Positions 57,601 through 64,000 of a stretch of 64,000 bases of DNA are shown piece after piece. Both the position numbers and the translations under genes were made by a program. Source of the DNA: Ancylobacter pratisalsi (GTDB lineage: Bacteria > Pseudomonadota > Alphaproteobacteria > Rhizobiales > Xanthobacteraceae); assembly GCF_010669125.1 (NCBI RefSeq), contig NZ_CP048630.1:3050001-3114000 (forward strand). Reading direction: 5' to 3'. Within the stretch, counting starts at the first letter, position 1; every line of letters starts with the position of its first letter. The notes below the pieces were generated by a model. It ran no database searches, was not told the DNA's origin, and saw nothing but the letters and a program-made list of their open reading frames with translations.

Positions 57601-57985
57601 TAAAGATGTGGCCGCGGTCGAGATCAGCCGATATCTGGATTTCGTCGAGGGCTACGAAGGCGACGTCGAGGTCACGCGGCATCGCCTCGACCGTCGAGAC
57701 CCAGAAGCGCGGATGGGCCGGTTTGATGCGCTCCTCACCGGTCACAAGCGCCACACTGTCCACACCGGCACGCTCGACCAGACGACCATAGACCTCGCGT
57801 GCGAGGAGGCGCAGCGGCAGGCCGATGAGCCCCGAGGAGTGGGCAAGCATGCGGTCAATGGCGAGGCTGGTCTTGCCCGTATTGGTGGGCCCGAGCACAG
57901 CCGTGACCCCGCGCGCGCGCAACGAGGGCGGGAGCGGCTTGGGTGATCTTGAACGGGAAGAAGCCGGCGAGGCGGCAATATTCAT
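54632..57985 (-). CDS. SUV3-like superfamily 2 RNA helicase with long disordered tail
   Basis: A 1117-aa protein. Residues ~25-430 form the SF2 helicase core of SUV3/MgpS type: Walker A GPTNTGKT (32-39), DEIQ box (114-117), SAT-like 'LLLGAATMRP', and C-terminal helicase motifs 'YLVATDAIGMGLNLDVDHVA' and 'QIAGRAGRAQRDGTFG'. The middle has the SUV3 C-terminal extension. From ~850 the chain is Ala/Glu/Pro-rich and from ~1000 Arg-rich, likely disordered RNA-binding tail. Mitochondrial SUV3 is its eukaryotic relative; the bacterial role may be in RNA decay or ribosome metabolism. Confidence 0.92.
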   Translation of the reverse strand: MNIAASPASSRSRSPKPLPPSLRARGVTAVLGPTNTGKTSLAIDRMLAHSSGLIGLPLRLLAREVYGRLVERAGVDSVALVTGEERIKPAHPRFWVSTVEAMPRDLDVAFVALDEIQISADLDRGHIFTDRLLNRRGREETLLLGAATMRPLVEKLLPGVNVLVRPRLSQLTFAGEKKITRLPRRSAIVAFSSDEVYAIAELIRRQRGGAAVVLGALSPRTRNAQVEMYQNGDVDYLVATDAIGMGLNLDVDHVAFAGDVKFDGWQFRKLNPGELAQIAGRAGRAQRDGTFGTTGRCNAFDAELVERLEAHSFDAHRVLQWRNSDLDFSSIEALHRTLAQAPREEGLTRAPTAEDVLILEGLARDPDIRRHAAGAAAIERLWEACQLPDYRKVSPASHADLVATVYSDLMRFGRISTDWFAKQVALADRAEGDIDTLSGRIAQIRTWTFAANRPDWLDDPEHWQGVTRRVEDRLSDALHERLAHRFVDRRTSVLMKRLRENAMLETEITKTGDVVVEGHVIGHLLGFQFAADASAGGPEAKALRATAQKALAGEIEARAARLSEAPDDAFVLSADGTLRWVGEPVAKLIPGEEVLSPRLKVIADEHLTGTARDGVQARVDLWLKAHVEKLLGPLLALGAAEDITGIGRGIAFQLVESLGVLERHKVAEEMKSLAQEARAVLRGHGVRFGAHHIYLPALLKPAPRALATQFWALKHGGLQQKGIDELPHLAASGRTSIPVDPEIQKGLYRAVGFRVAGERAVRVDILERLADLIRPALAWRPGASGEKPAGAFDGSGFVATVAMTSLAGCAGDDFASILRSLGYRMERRPAPVEAEAPATPETITEVAAAETQAADVSAGDTLASDAAADEPVATESVAEATDTVEPATTASEAAAPAETSVAEAGEPTPAHEAGAEAGAQEADSLGAETQEAATEAASPSEAALADAAGEPAVSAEPAEPAMIEVWRPGRPAGQSRPNHHRKGGGRQPPRGQGTEAATERLEGEKHDRQPSRDERRENRGAPRNAEAREPRRNRPESRPDGRPDGRGDDRRPDKRGQENRSHRPAKDQGNRPRPAQERFSSGPRPDSRRDRPVDPDSPFAALMALKARMESDKNGGG

Positions 57986-58102
57986 AGGCCGATAAGTCCG
58001 TCGAGCCGGCAGGAGCCAGTTCTTGTAGCACAGGACATCAAAATATAGGACCCCGCCGGTCCCTTTGCCCGCCGGATGAGAGAATTAAAGTGCTCGCTGT
58101 GG

Positions 58103-58945
58103 TCAGGGGGCGGCTGCCCGGGACGGACTGGCACGCTTGTCGACCATGGACTCGCTTATGAAGCTCTCCGCCTCAAGCTGCGCCACGCCGATGGCCGTGG
58201 TGACAGCGGCGCGGAACGGCACCAAGAGCCGCGTGCCCGCCACAGGTGCCAGCCAGACATACATTTCCTTGTTCTCGGTCATGTATTTCACCGCCTTGCG
58301 GCTGGGGCGGTGGCCGGAGACGGGGCGGTAGGCGATGCGGCAGACCACCGAGGGGCCGGCATAACCCTTCTCCGCTTTGACGTCCTCCATGCGCTCGTAG
58401 CTCAACGCGAGATCATAGCGCTGACGACCATCGAAAATGGAGAGGGTGCGCTCGCACGCTTTGGGTGAAACCGGGTCCTGCGTGCCGGGCACCATGATCA
58501 GCGTGGCTGTCATGGGGTCGAAAACGCCCTTCTTGTCCTTTTCGGTCACGGGGACACGGTCCTCGGACTGGTTGACCGGCGGCTCGACGCTCATATCGGT
58601 GACGCCGGCGCTGTTGAGCGCCAGACGGATCGCCTCGGACTTCTTGTCTGTTTCGGCCTCCATGGCGAAGGTGCGAGGGGCCAGCAGGCCGCGCTCCACA
58701 AGGCCACGCGCGCCGGCCGTTCCCTTGGCGGAAGCTACAGCCCTCACCACGCCGGTAAGCCGCGCACTGCCGGAGGCGGTATAGGTGCTGTCATCGACTT
58801 CGAGCAGAAAGGCCGCTCTGCCGAGCTCCAAACCCGCAAGCGACAAGCGATAACGTGCTTCGAGGCGCCCGTCCGCATGCGCGGGGTTCGTAACCGCACC
58901 AGCGCCGGCAAGTGCAACCACTGCCGTAAGGCACAACCGCAGCAT
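58103..58945 (-). CDS. DUF3108 periplasmic protein
   Basis: A 280-aa exported protein: signal MLRLCLTAVVALAGAGAVTN cut near PAHADG. The mature part is the DUF3108 domain, with 'YRLSLAGLELGRAAFLLEVD', a 'DPMTATLIMVPGTQDPVSPK' segment and 'LVPFRAAVTTAIGVAQLEAE' at the end. Beta-barrel/lipocalin-like folds are expected. Common in alphaproteobacteria beside rpmB; function unknown. An upstream in-frame start is less likely than ATG 58945. Confidence 0.86.
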   Translation of the reverse strand: MLRLCLTAVVALAGAGAVTNPAHADGRLEARYRLSLAGLELGRAAFLLEVDDSTYTASGSARLTGVVRAVASAKGTAGARGLVERGLLAPRTFAMEAETDKKSEAIRLALNSAGVTDMSVEPPVNQSEDRVPVTEKDKKGVFDPMTATLIMVPGTQDPVSPKACERTLSIFDGRQRYDLALSYERMEDVKAEKGYAGPSVVCRIAYRPVSGHRPSRKAVKYMTENKEMYVWLAPVAGTRLLVPFRAAVTTAIGVAQLEAESFISESMVDKRASPSRAAAP

Positions 58946-59120
58946 CAAGAGGCCAATCCCGAATCGCCGGCGAAGCGCCGGTGTCCCAAATATGCCAGTT
59001 TCGGATGGGCTGGGAAGGCGGCGGAACTGTGACTCGCTTCCCTCACGAAAGCGACAGTCCTCGGCCCGGTATCGCGAGGCGGTGAATGCGGACAACCCGC
59101 CCTGACCCTGTGACGCGGTC

Positions 59121-59149
59121 TTGACGGGCGGCGGGCGCTTGCATATAGG
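59121..59149 (+). promoter_or_regulatory. Promoter of rpmB
   Basis: TTGACG (59121-59126), 17-base spacer, TATAGG (59144-59149). A good sigma-70 match ~90 bases upstream of the rpmB start, in the 296-base gap that separates it from the divergent DUF3108 gene. Confidence 0.75.
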
Positions 59150-59241
59150 AGCGCACTCTTAATCCTATGGATGCCGCATGCGGGATCGTCGGCTGTAAGA
59201 TCAGCCTGCGGCGTTGCGGCTCGAACTTGAGGAAGTCCACG

Positions 59242-59535
59242 ATGTCACGTCGGTGCGAACTTACCGGGAAGGCGGTTCTGACCGGCAATCTCGTGAGCCA
59301 CTCGAACCGCAAGACCCGTCGGCGCTTTCTGCCGAACCTGGTGAACGTTACGCTCACCAGTGACGTGCTGAAGCGGTCGGTGAAGCTGCGCGTGAGCGCC
59401 AATGCGCTGAAGACTGTCGACCACCGCGGTGGCCTCGACGCGTTCCTCCTGAAGGCGCGCGTTGATGAGCTGTCGCCGAAGGCGGCGGATCTGCGGCGCG
59501 CTCTGGTGAAGGCCAACGCGGCAGCGGCGGCCTGA
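59242..59535 (+). CDS. rpmB: 50S ribosomal protein L28
   Basis: From ATG 59242, a 97-aa L28: [20 protein letters not shown] then '[20 protein letters not shown]' and '[20 protein letters not shown]'. The extended C terminus (relative to the ~78 aa of E. coli) is typical of alphaproteobacterial L28. It lacks the CxxC zinc motif of other bacterial L28 types. Preceded by a clear promoter. Confidence 0.96.
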   Translation: MSRRCELTGKAVLTGNLVSHSNRKTRRRFLPNLVNVTLTSDVLKRSVKLRVSANALKTVDHRGGLDAFLLKARVDELSPKAADLRRALVKANAAAAA

Positions 59536-59540
59536 TAGCG

Positions 59541-60164
59541 ATGAAGATCGCCGGCACCGAGGTCACGATCTCGCAGCTCGCCTTCCCCGCGATTGCCATG
59601 ATGGCAGTGGTGGCGGCGTCCAATGTGCTGGTTCAGTACCCCGTGCAACATTTCGGTCTTGCCGAGGTGTTGACGTGGGGTGCTTTCACCTACCCGCTGG
59701 CCTTTCTGGTCAACGACCTGACCAACCGTCGTTTCGGCCCTGCCGTCGCGCGGCGTGTGGTCTATTTCGGCTTCGCGCTCGCTGTTGTGCTGTCGATCTG
59801 GTTGGCGACGCCGCGCATCGCGCTGGCGTCGGGAACGGCGTTTCTGGTCGGCCAGCTTCTCGATATCGGCGTGTTCAACCGCCTGCGTCGCATGAGTTGG
59901 TGGCAGGCGCCGCTTGCCGGCAGCTTTCTCGGCTCGGCGATCGACACGGTCTTGTTCTTCTCCCTCGCCTTTGCGGGCGATGCCGAGATGTCGTTTGCGG
60001 TGACCTATCATCTCACCGGCATTACCGTGCCGCTGTGGGTCGGTCTCGCCTTCTTCGACTTCGTGGTGAAGATGGCGTGCGCGCTGCTCTCCCTGGTGCC
60101 CTATGGGGCGCTCATGGGGTGGCTCAAGCCGTGGGGCGGCGTGCAGGGTTCGCCCGCGCGCTAA
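59541..60164 (+). CDS. VUT-family membrane transporter (queuosine precursor type, YhhQ-like)
   Basis: A 207-aa protein with six predicted membrane spans, belonging to the VUT/YhhQ family: 'TWGAFTYPLAFLVNDLTNRR' carries the conserved NDLTNR motif, followed by 'FGPAVARRVVYFGFALAVVL' and 'GQLLDIGVFNRLRR'. E. coli YhhQ imports 7-cyano-7-deazaguanine for queuosine synthesis. It starts five bases after the rpmB stop, suggesting joint expression. Substrate is inferred from family. Confidence 0.88.
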   Translation: MKIAGTEVTISQLAFPAIAMMAVVAASNVLVQYPVQHFGLAEVLTWGAFTYPLAFLVNDLTNRRFGPAVARRVVYFGFALAVVLSIWLATPRIALASGTAFLVGQLLDIGVFNRLRRMSWWQAPLAGSFLGSAIDTVLFFSLAFAGDAEMSFAVTYHLTGITVPLWVGLAFFDFVVKMACALLSLVPYGALMGWLKPWGGVQGSPAR

Positions 60165-60174
60165 GCTATTTCTG

Positions 60175-61215
60175 CTAGCGCAGGACCTTGAAGCGCAGCA
60201 GAAGCGTTCGCTGTAGAAGCGAAAAATTATTATCCGACAATAACGTGATGATGAGCTCGCCGGCTTCGTTCCGGTAAAGGCTGATCGCTTCCATATTGTC
60301 GATGGAGGCGGCGCGGTTCGCCGTGATCAGTGTTTCTCCCACGATCTCCGCCCCCGGCCGAACCTCGCTGAGAGGAAAACGGCGGATGCGCATGGCCACG
60401 CCACGTAACAGGTCGAAGCGGCGCTCCAGCAGGTAGACCATCTGATCGTCGGAGATCGCGGCATCAGTTGCCGAGAACTCGTCAATGCGCGCCAGTGAGA
60501 ACGAGCCGGCGAGTTTCATCGGTTCGAGCGGATCGAACAGGAAGCCCTGCAGAATTCCGGCATTTGTCGGACTCTGTTCGGCAATCGCGATCAGGGGCGC
60601 GGGGGCGTTATCCGGCGGCGCGATGAGCGCCTCGATGCCTTCATTCGAGCCTAGCGCGTCGAGCGGGGGGCCGGAGAAAAGGCGCCGGGCGGGCGTGGCG
60701 AGCGGAGCCTGCCCGGGAAAGAGCCAGATCTCCTGCGTGCGTTCAATGCCGACGACGTAGCCGAGAGGGGTCCGGGTCAGCGATTCGACATCCCGGCGCC
60801 GCGATTTGGCGAGCGGCTTGCGGCCAGGTCCGAGCATTGGCGCCATGACTGCGCCGCTGATTCCGGTGGGGCGGTCGTCCTCGGCGGTTATCCGGCCCTT
60901 CAGCCAGAAGCCGTGATCGGTGACAGCGAGGAAATGGGCGCCATCGGGTTCAATCGACATTCCCGAAAGTCCGCCAAATTGCGGTGAGGTGGAGGTGAGC
61001 ACCAGTCCGCCGAGGAAGCCGAGTGCGCCGAACTCCACAGCACCGCTTGCATCGAAGCGCATAAGCGGCGTCGCGGCGATGTCGAGCGGAACCGTTTGTG
61101 CCACGCCGGCGCCGGGACAAGCCATCAGAAGCAGCGTCGACAACACGGTGCGCAGGCGAGCGCCACGACCTCCACCGGCGCCGGTCGGTGAACCCATCAT
61201 CGTATCTGAGGCCAT
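60175..61215 (-). CDS. Phytase-like/esterase-like exported protein
   Basis: A 346-aa exported protein (signal 'RTVLSTLLLMACPGAGVAQ') of the esterase-like-activity-of-phytase family: 'FGGLSGMSIEPDGAHFLAVT' with DHGFWLKGRI, 'GVSxIERTQEIWLFPG'-like VGIERTQEIWLFPGQA, and 'DNMEAISLYRNEAGELIITL' with LLSDNNFS at the C-terminus. A beta-propeller fold is expected. The true substrate is unknown. It converges on the transporter gene and starts seven bases after the cytochrome b561 stop. Confidence 0.88.
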   Translation of the reverse strand: MASDTMMGSPTGAGGGRGARLRTVLSTLLLMACPGAGVAQTVPLDIAATPLMRFDASGAVEFGALGFLGGLVLTSTSPQFGGLSGMSIEPDGAHFLAVTDHGFWLKGRITAEDDRPTGISGAVMAPMLGPGRKPLAKSRRRDVESLTRTPLGYVVGIERTQEIWLFPGQAPLATPARRLFSGPPLDALGSNEGIEALIAPPDNAPAPLIAIAEQSPTNAGILQGFLFDPLEPMKLAGSFSLARIDEFSATDAAISDDQMVYLLERRFDLLRGVAMRIRRFPLSEVRPGAEIVGETLITANRAASIDNMEAISLYRNEAGELIITLLSDNNFSLLQRTLLLRFKVLR

Positions 61216-61221
61216 TCGGTT

Positions 61222-61707
61222 TCAGTCTCGTGCCGGAAGCATGCGGGCGATGAGCCCGTCGCGACGGATGAAATGGTGCCAGAGGGCGGCAGCCACATGC
61301 AGCGCCACGATGGCGGCAATGACATAGGCGAGCGCGACATGGATCGGCCCGGTGCCAAGGCTCTTGCCGATCGCGGTTATGGTGAGGATGCCGAGAACCG
61401 GCTGCACCAGAATGGAGAGGTAGAGCAGGCCGTGGGTGGCATGTGCCGCGATCTCCATAGGACGTGACATGCCTGCCGGCAGAACGGGCGCGCGATGCGT
61501 GATCCGCCAACCCGTGCGTAGCACCGCCAACGCCAGTATGGCGTAGCCGGAGAACAGGTGGGTACGGAACAGATAGAAGCGCGGCTCCGTGCCGCGTTCG
61601 AAGAATCCCCATGTCCAGCCGGTGGCGAACTGCAGGATCACGAGCACGGCGACCAGCCAGTGAAGGCTCATGGCGACGCGGTCGTAACGGGTGGGCATCT
61701 CGGACAC
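61222..61707 (-). CDS. Cytochrome b561 family protein
   Basis: A 161-aa four-span di-heme membrane protein: 'YDRVAMSLHWLVAVLVILQF' (first heme His in MSLHW), 'RTHLFSGYAILALAVLRTGW', 'HATHGLLYLSILVQPVLGIL' and 'LHVAAALWHHFIRRDGLIAR' supply the usual His ligands. Such proteins pass electrons from quinol or other donors across the inner membrane (superoxide-quinone oxidoreductase in the CybB relatives). It is divergent from the RutR-like gene. Confidence 0.92.
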   Translation of the reverse strand: MSEMPTRYDRVAMSLHWLVAVLVILQFATGWTWGFFERGTEPRFYLFRTHLFSGYAILALAVLRTGWRITHRAPVLPAGMSRPMEIAAHATHGLLYLSILVQPVLGILTITAIGKSLGTGPIHVALAYVIAAIVALHVAAALWHHFIRRDGLIARMLPARD

Positions 61708-61770
61708 TCCTGTCGAACGATTCGATCCAGCGGGCGCGCTGCATATTGCAGTGCGAATATTTTCCGTGCC

Positions 61771-62529
61771 ATGTCACCAGGCAGACAAGACGAGCAGGAG
61801 CCGTATTTGCCACGTGCCGCATCATCGGGAAGCCAGGCTGGGGTCGGGTCCTCCTCCTCCAAGACGGCACCGCAACATTCCGGCAAGCGCTCCGTCTATC
61901 CGAAGACGCCGCGCCGGCTGAAGCAGATCGAGGCCAAACGCACCGCTATCCTTGACGCGGCGCTGGGGCTTTTCTCCCGTTTTGGCCTGCATGGCACCAC
62001 GGTGGAGCAGATTGCCGAGCAGGCATCGGTCTCCAAGACCAATCTTTTCTACTATTTCGCCTCCAAGGAGGAGGTGTATGTCGCCGTGCTGCGCCGCCTT
62101 CTGGACCAGTGGCTGGCGCCCCTGCGCGCGCTGGAGCGCGACAGCGACCCGGTGAAGGGCATCGGCGACTACATAAGGCGCAAGGTGGAATTTTCGCGTT
62201 CGCATCCGGAGGCGTCGCGGCTGTTCTGTCTCGAGATCGTTCAGGGCGCGCCGCTGCTGCGGGGTGAACTGGAGACCTCGCTGAAGGAACTCGTCGATGC
62301 CAAGGCGGAGGTGATCCGGGCCTGGGTTGTGGAAGGACGTCTTTCACCGGTAGATCCGCACCACCTGATCTTTGCCATCTGGTCCACCACCCAGCATTAC
62401 GCCGATTTTGCCGTACAGATCGGCGCCTTGCTCAACACAGGGCTGGACGACAGCCAGTTTGCCGAAGAGGCTGTGCGCAACATTCAGCGCATCATTCTCG
62501 ATGGTGTGCGCACCCGCCCACTTGCCTGA
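61771..62529 (+). CDS. rutR: TetR-family regulator, RutR-like
   Basis: A 252-aa protein from ATG 61771. After a ~50-residue Ser/Lys-rich extension the HTH is 'LHGTTVEQIAEQASVSKTNL' with FYYFASKEEVYVAVLRR, very close to E. coli RutR. The C-terminal YcdC-like domain also matches ('PEASRLFCLEIVQGAPLLRG', then 'PHHLIFAIWSTTQHYADFAV'). RutR senses uracil/thymine and controls pyrimidine utilisation and related pathways. The longer N terminus than E. coli RutR is unusual. No rut operon lies nearby in this window. Confidence 0.88.
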   Translation: MSPGRQDEQEPYLPRAASSGSQAGVGSSSSKTAPQHSGKRSVYPKTPRRLKQIEAKRTAILDAALGLFSRFGLHGTTVEQIAEQASVSKTNLFYYFASKEEVYVAVLRRLLDQWLAPLRALERDSDPVKGIGDYIRRKVEFSRSHPEASRLFCLEIVQGAPLLRGELETSLKELVDAKAEVIRAWVVEGRLSPVDPHHLIFAIWSTTQHYADFAVQIGALLNTGLDDSQFAEEAVRNIQRIILDGVRTRPLA

Positions 62530-62582
62530 GGTGTGGGGCGATAGCCCCGCCCGACATTGCCTGCCACCGGAAGGAATTCGCC

Positions 62583-63221
62583 ATGCACCGCCGTGCGTTG
62601 CTTCGCTCAGCCCTCGGCGTGTCGCTTGCCGCGACACTGATCGCTGCGCCGGGCGCCAACAAGAGCCAGCTCGCCGGTCGCACGCTCGACGTCGAGGCGT
62701 TGTTGTTCGACCCGGAAGCCCCGGTCGGTGGCAACCCCAAGGGTGACGTCACCGTGGTGGCGTTCTTCGACTATAATTGCGGCTACTGCCGTCGCTCCAT
62801 GCCGGAGCTGGAACGCCTGGTGCGAGAAGATGGAGGTATCCGCCTCGTCTACAAGGACTGGCCGATCCTCGCGAAAAGCTCCGTCACCACCGCCCAGCTG
62901 GCTTTGGCAGCCAAGTATCAGGACAAGTATGAGGCCGCCCACAAGGCGCTGATGGAACTTGGCGGTCGTGCCTCCGCTGACCGGATCGATGCCGCGCTGA
63001 CAAAGGCGGGGGTCGATGGAAAGATCCTGGCCGCCGACCTGAAGAAGCACGCCCGGGAAATCGGCGCGCTGCTCGGCCGTAACGACGAACAGGCCGAGGC
63101 GCTGGAACTGCCGGGCACGCCGGTCTATCTGGTCGGGCCGTTCAAGGTGGCTGCCGCGCTGGACTACGATGGCTTCCGCGATGTCGTCCAGGACGCGCGC
63201 AACCGCGCCGCCGGTAAATAG
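62583..63221 (+). CDS. DsbA-family thiol-disulfide protein (periplasmic)
   Basis: A 212-aa exported protein: N-terminal signal 'LRSALGVSLAATLIAAPGAN', then a thioredoxin-fold domain with 'VAFFDYNCGYCRRSMPELER' (Cys66 and Cys69, CGYC motif), 'LVYKDWPILAKSSVTTAQLA' and 'LELPGTPVYLVGPFKV' with the cis-Pro loop. CGYC and the small insertion fit DsbA/DsbG-like or thioredoxin-like disulfide enzymes. It follows the RutR-like gene by ~50 bases on the same strand. The Tat/Sec route is not clear. Confidence 0.9.
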   Translation: MHRRALLRSALGVSLAATLIAAPGANKSQLAGRTLDVEALLFDPEAPVGGNPKGDVTVVAFFDYNCGYCRRSMPELERLVREDGGIRLVYKDWPILAKSSVTTAQLALAAKYQDKYEAAHKALMELGGRASADRIDAALTKAGVDGKILAADLKKHAREIGALLGRNDEQAEALELPGTPVYLVGPFKVAAALDYDGFRDVVQDARNRAAGK

Positions 63222-63532
63222 CGCCGCGGCTTTTCTTCCCCGTTCCGAGCGATCGGCGCTGGCACAGCCGTGCACGGCTTGCTGCGCCTTGGCCGGGGAC
63301 TGTGAGCCATCGGATAATTCAATGTATGAGATTATTTAAAGTAATCGTTGGGCCGGCTTCTGATGTTCGGCTGACTGAAGTATACATGCCGTAGCTGGCG
63401 TTCTTCTGTCATAGATATATCCTATCCGGAGAATCGCAAAACCGTATATGCGTCTACGAAAGACTTCCATCCTTGGTGCGTCTCGCGCGAACGTTGGAAG
63501 AAAATTCATGAACGATTTGAGGATTTATTGAG
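63222..63532. other. Intergenic AT-rich region upstream of the maleate isomerase-like gene
   Basis: 311 bases. It contains AT-rich promoter-like sequence, the palindrome-like AGTATACAT at 63379 and a seven-codon frame MNDLRIY (63508-63531) ending one base before the next start. I see no longer gene. Confidence 0.5.
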
Positions 63533-64000
63533 ATGAGCCTCCCTACTGGCGCTGCGGCGCGTTCGGGTTTCCAGTATGACGGCTATGGAACGCTCGGGCG
63601 GCTGGGCCTCATCTACATTGCCTCAAGCATCGTGATGGACGCCGAATGGGCAGCCATGGCCGCGCCGGGGCTCTCGATCCACACGACGCGGCTGCGCCTG
63701 CCAAAGGTCACGCTTGAAGGCATCGACGCGATGATGACGGCGCCGGAACTGGAGCAGTCGGCGCGGCTGGTCGGGTCGGCGCCGATCGACGTGATGTGCT
63801 TCGGGGGGACCAGCGCCTCGTTCGTCTACGGCACGGATTACGACAAGGCCTTGATCACACGCATGGAAAACTGGTCGCCGGGGGTGAAGGCGACCACGGC
63901 GTCGACCGCCTCCCTGGCGGCGCTCGCCAAGGTGAACGCCGGACCCGTGGCACTCGCGACACCTTATGTCGATGCGATCCACCAGCGCGCTATCAACTTC
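63533..64000 (+). CDS. Maleate isomerase / Asp-Glu racemase superfamily enzyme, 3' end outside window
   Basis: The first 156 codons of a gene from ATG 63533. The product begins with a short extension, then 'GYGTLGRLGLIYIASSIVMD' and 'TTRLRLPKVTLEGIDAMMTA'. The catalytic-cysteine region appears as DVMCFGGTSASFVYG, typical of maleate cis-trans isomerases and arylmalonate decarboxylases. A second conserved Cys, expected later, is outside the window. The fold and family are clear; the substrate is not. Confidence 0.75.
   Translation, partial: MSLPTGAAARSGFQYDGYGTLGRLGLIYIASSIVMDAEWAAMAAPGLSIHTTRLRLPKVTLEGIDAMMTAPELEQSARLVGSAPIDVMCFGGTSASFVYGTDYDKALITRMENWSPGVKATTASTASLAALAKVNAGPVALATPYVDAIHQRAINF

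Overview
The window comes from a GC-rich alphaproteobacterium, most likely of the Hyphomicrobiales; a Xanthobacteraceae relative such as Ancylobacter or Starkeya is my guess, not a proven identification. The pointers are a long (97 aa) L28, a SUV3-like helicase next to an HslR-type S4 protein and FdxA, a CarD/RpoH pair, a RutR-like regulator and a DUF3108 protein.

Bases 1 to about 38.9 kb hold a Mu-like (transposable, contractile-tailed) prophage lying almost entirely on the minus strand, with its late end cut by the left edge of the window. Read right to left: an S24 repressor and two accessory genes (plus strand), then divergently Ner, a ParB-like protein, the MuA transposase and MuB ATPase, a block of small early/middle genes (including a lone DnaA DNA-binding domain, DUF3164, a second ParB-fold protein and GemA), a Mor/C-like activator, a lysis cassette (candidate holin, GH19 endolysin, nested Rz/Rz1 spanins), packaging and head genes (gp25-gp36 order), and tail genes (terminator, sheath, tube, frameshifted chaperone, tape measure, baseplate, fibres). 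No frame is visibly broken. Many neighbours overlap by ATGA or GTGA, implying translational coupling. A 22-bp dyad occurs three times, at positions matching Mu's Plys and PI late promoters and close to the PP position, and is probably the operator of the Mor/C-like activator.

From about 38.9 to 41.7 kb is the prophage edge with a 10-bp phased repeat, then host proB, strong hairpin terminators and an isolated low-GC DUF5343-like gene. From 41.7 to 47.4 kb lie an exported serine hydrolase and a four-gene ABC importer of the polyamine type. From 47.6 to 48.9 kb a small island with one HEPN/MltR-like gene sits between a tRNA-Arg(CCT) gene and a 15-bp copy of that tRNA's 3' end, as expected of a tRNA-targeted integrative element or its remnant.

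From 49.3 to 64 kb is ordinary chromosome: an SNase-like exported protein, an M48 lipoprotein protease, a sigma-32 family factor, CarD, FdxA, S4 protein, SUV3-like helicase, DUF3108 protein, rpmB, a VUT-family transporter, a phytase-like esterase, cytochrome b561, RutR-like regulator, a DsbA-like thioredoxin-fold protein, and the start of a maleate isomerase-like enzyme cut by the right edge.
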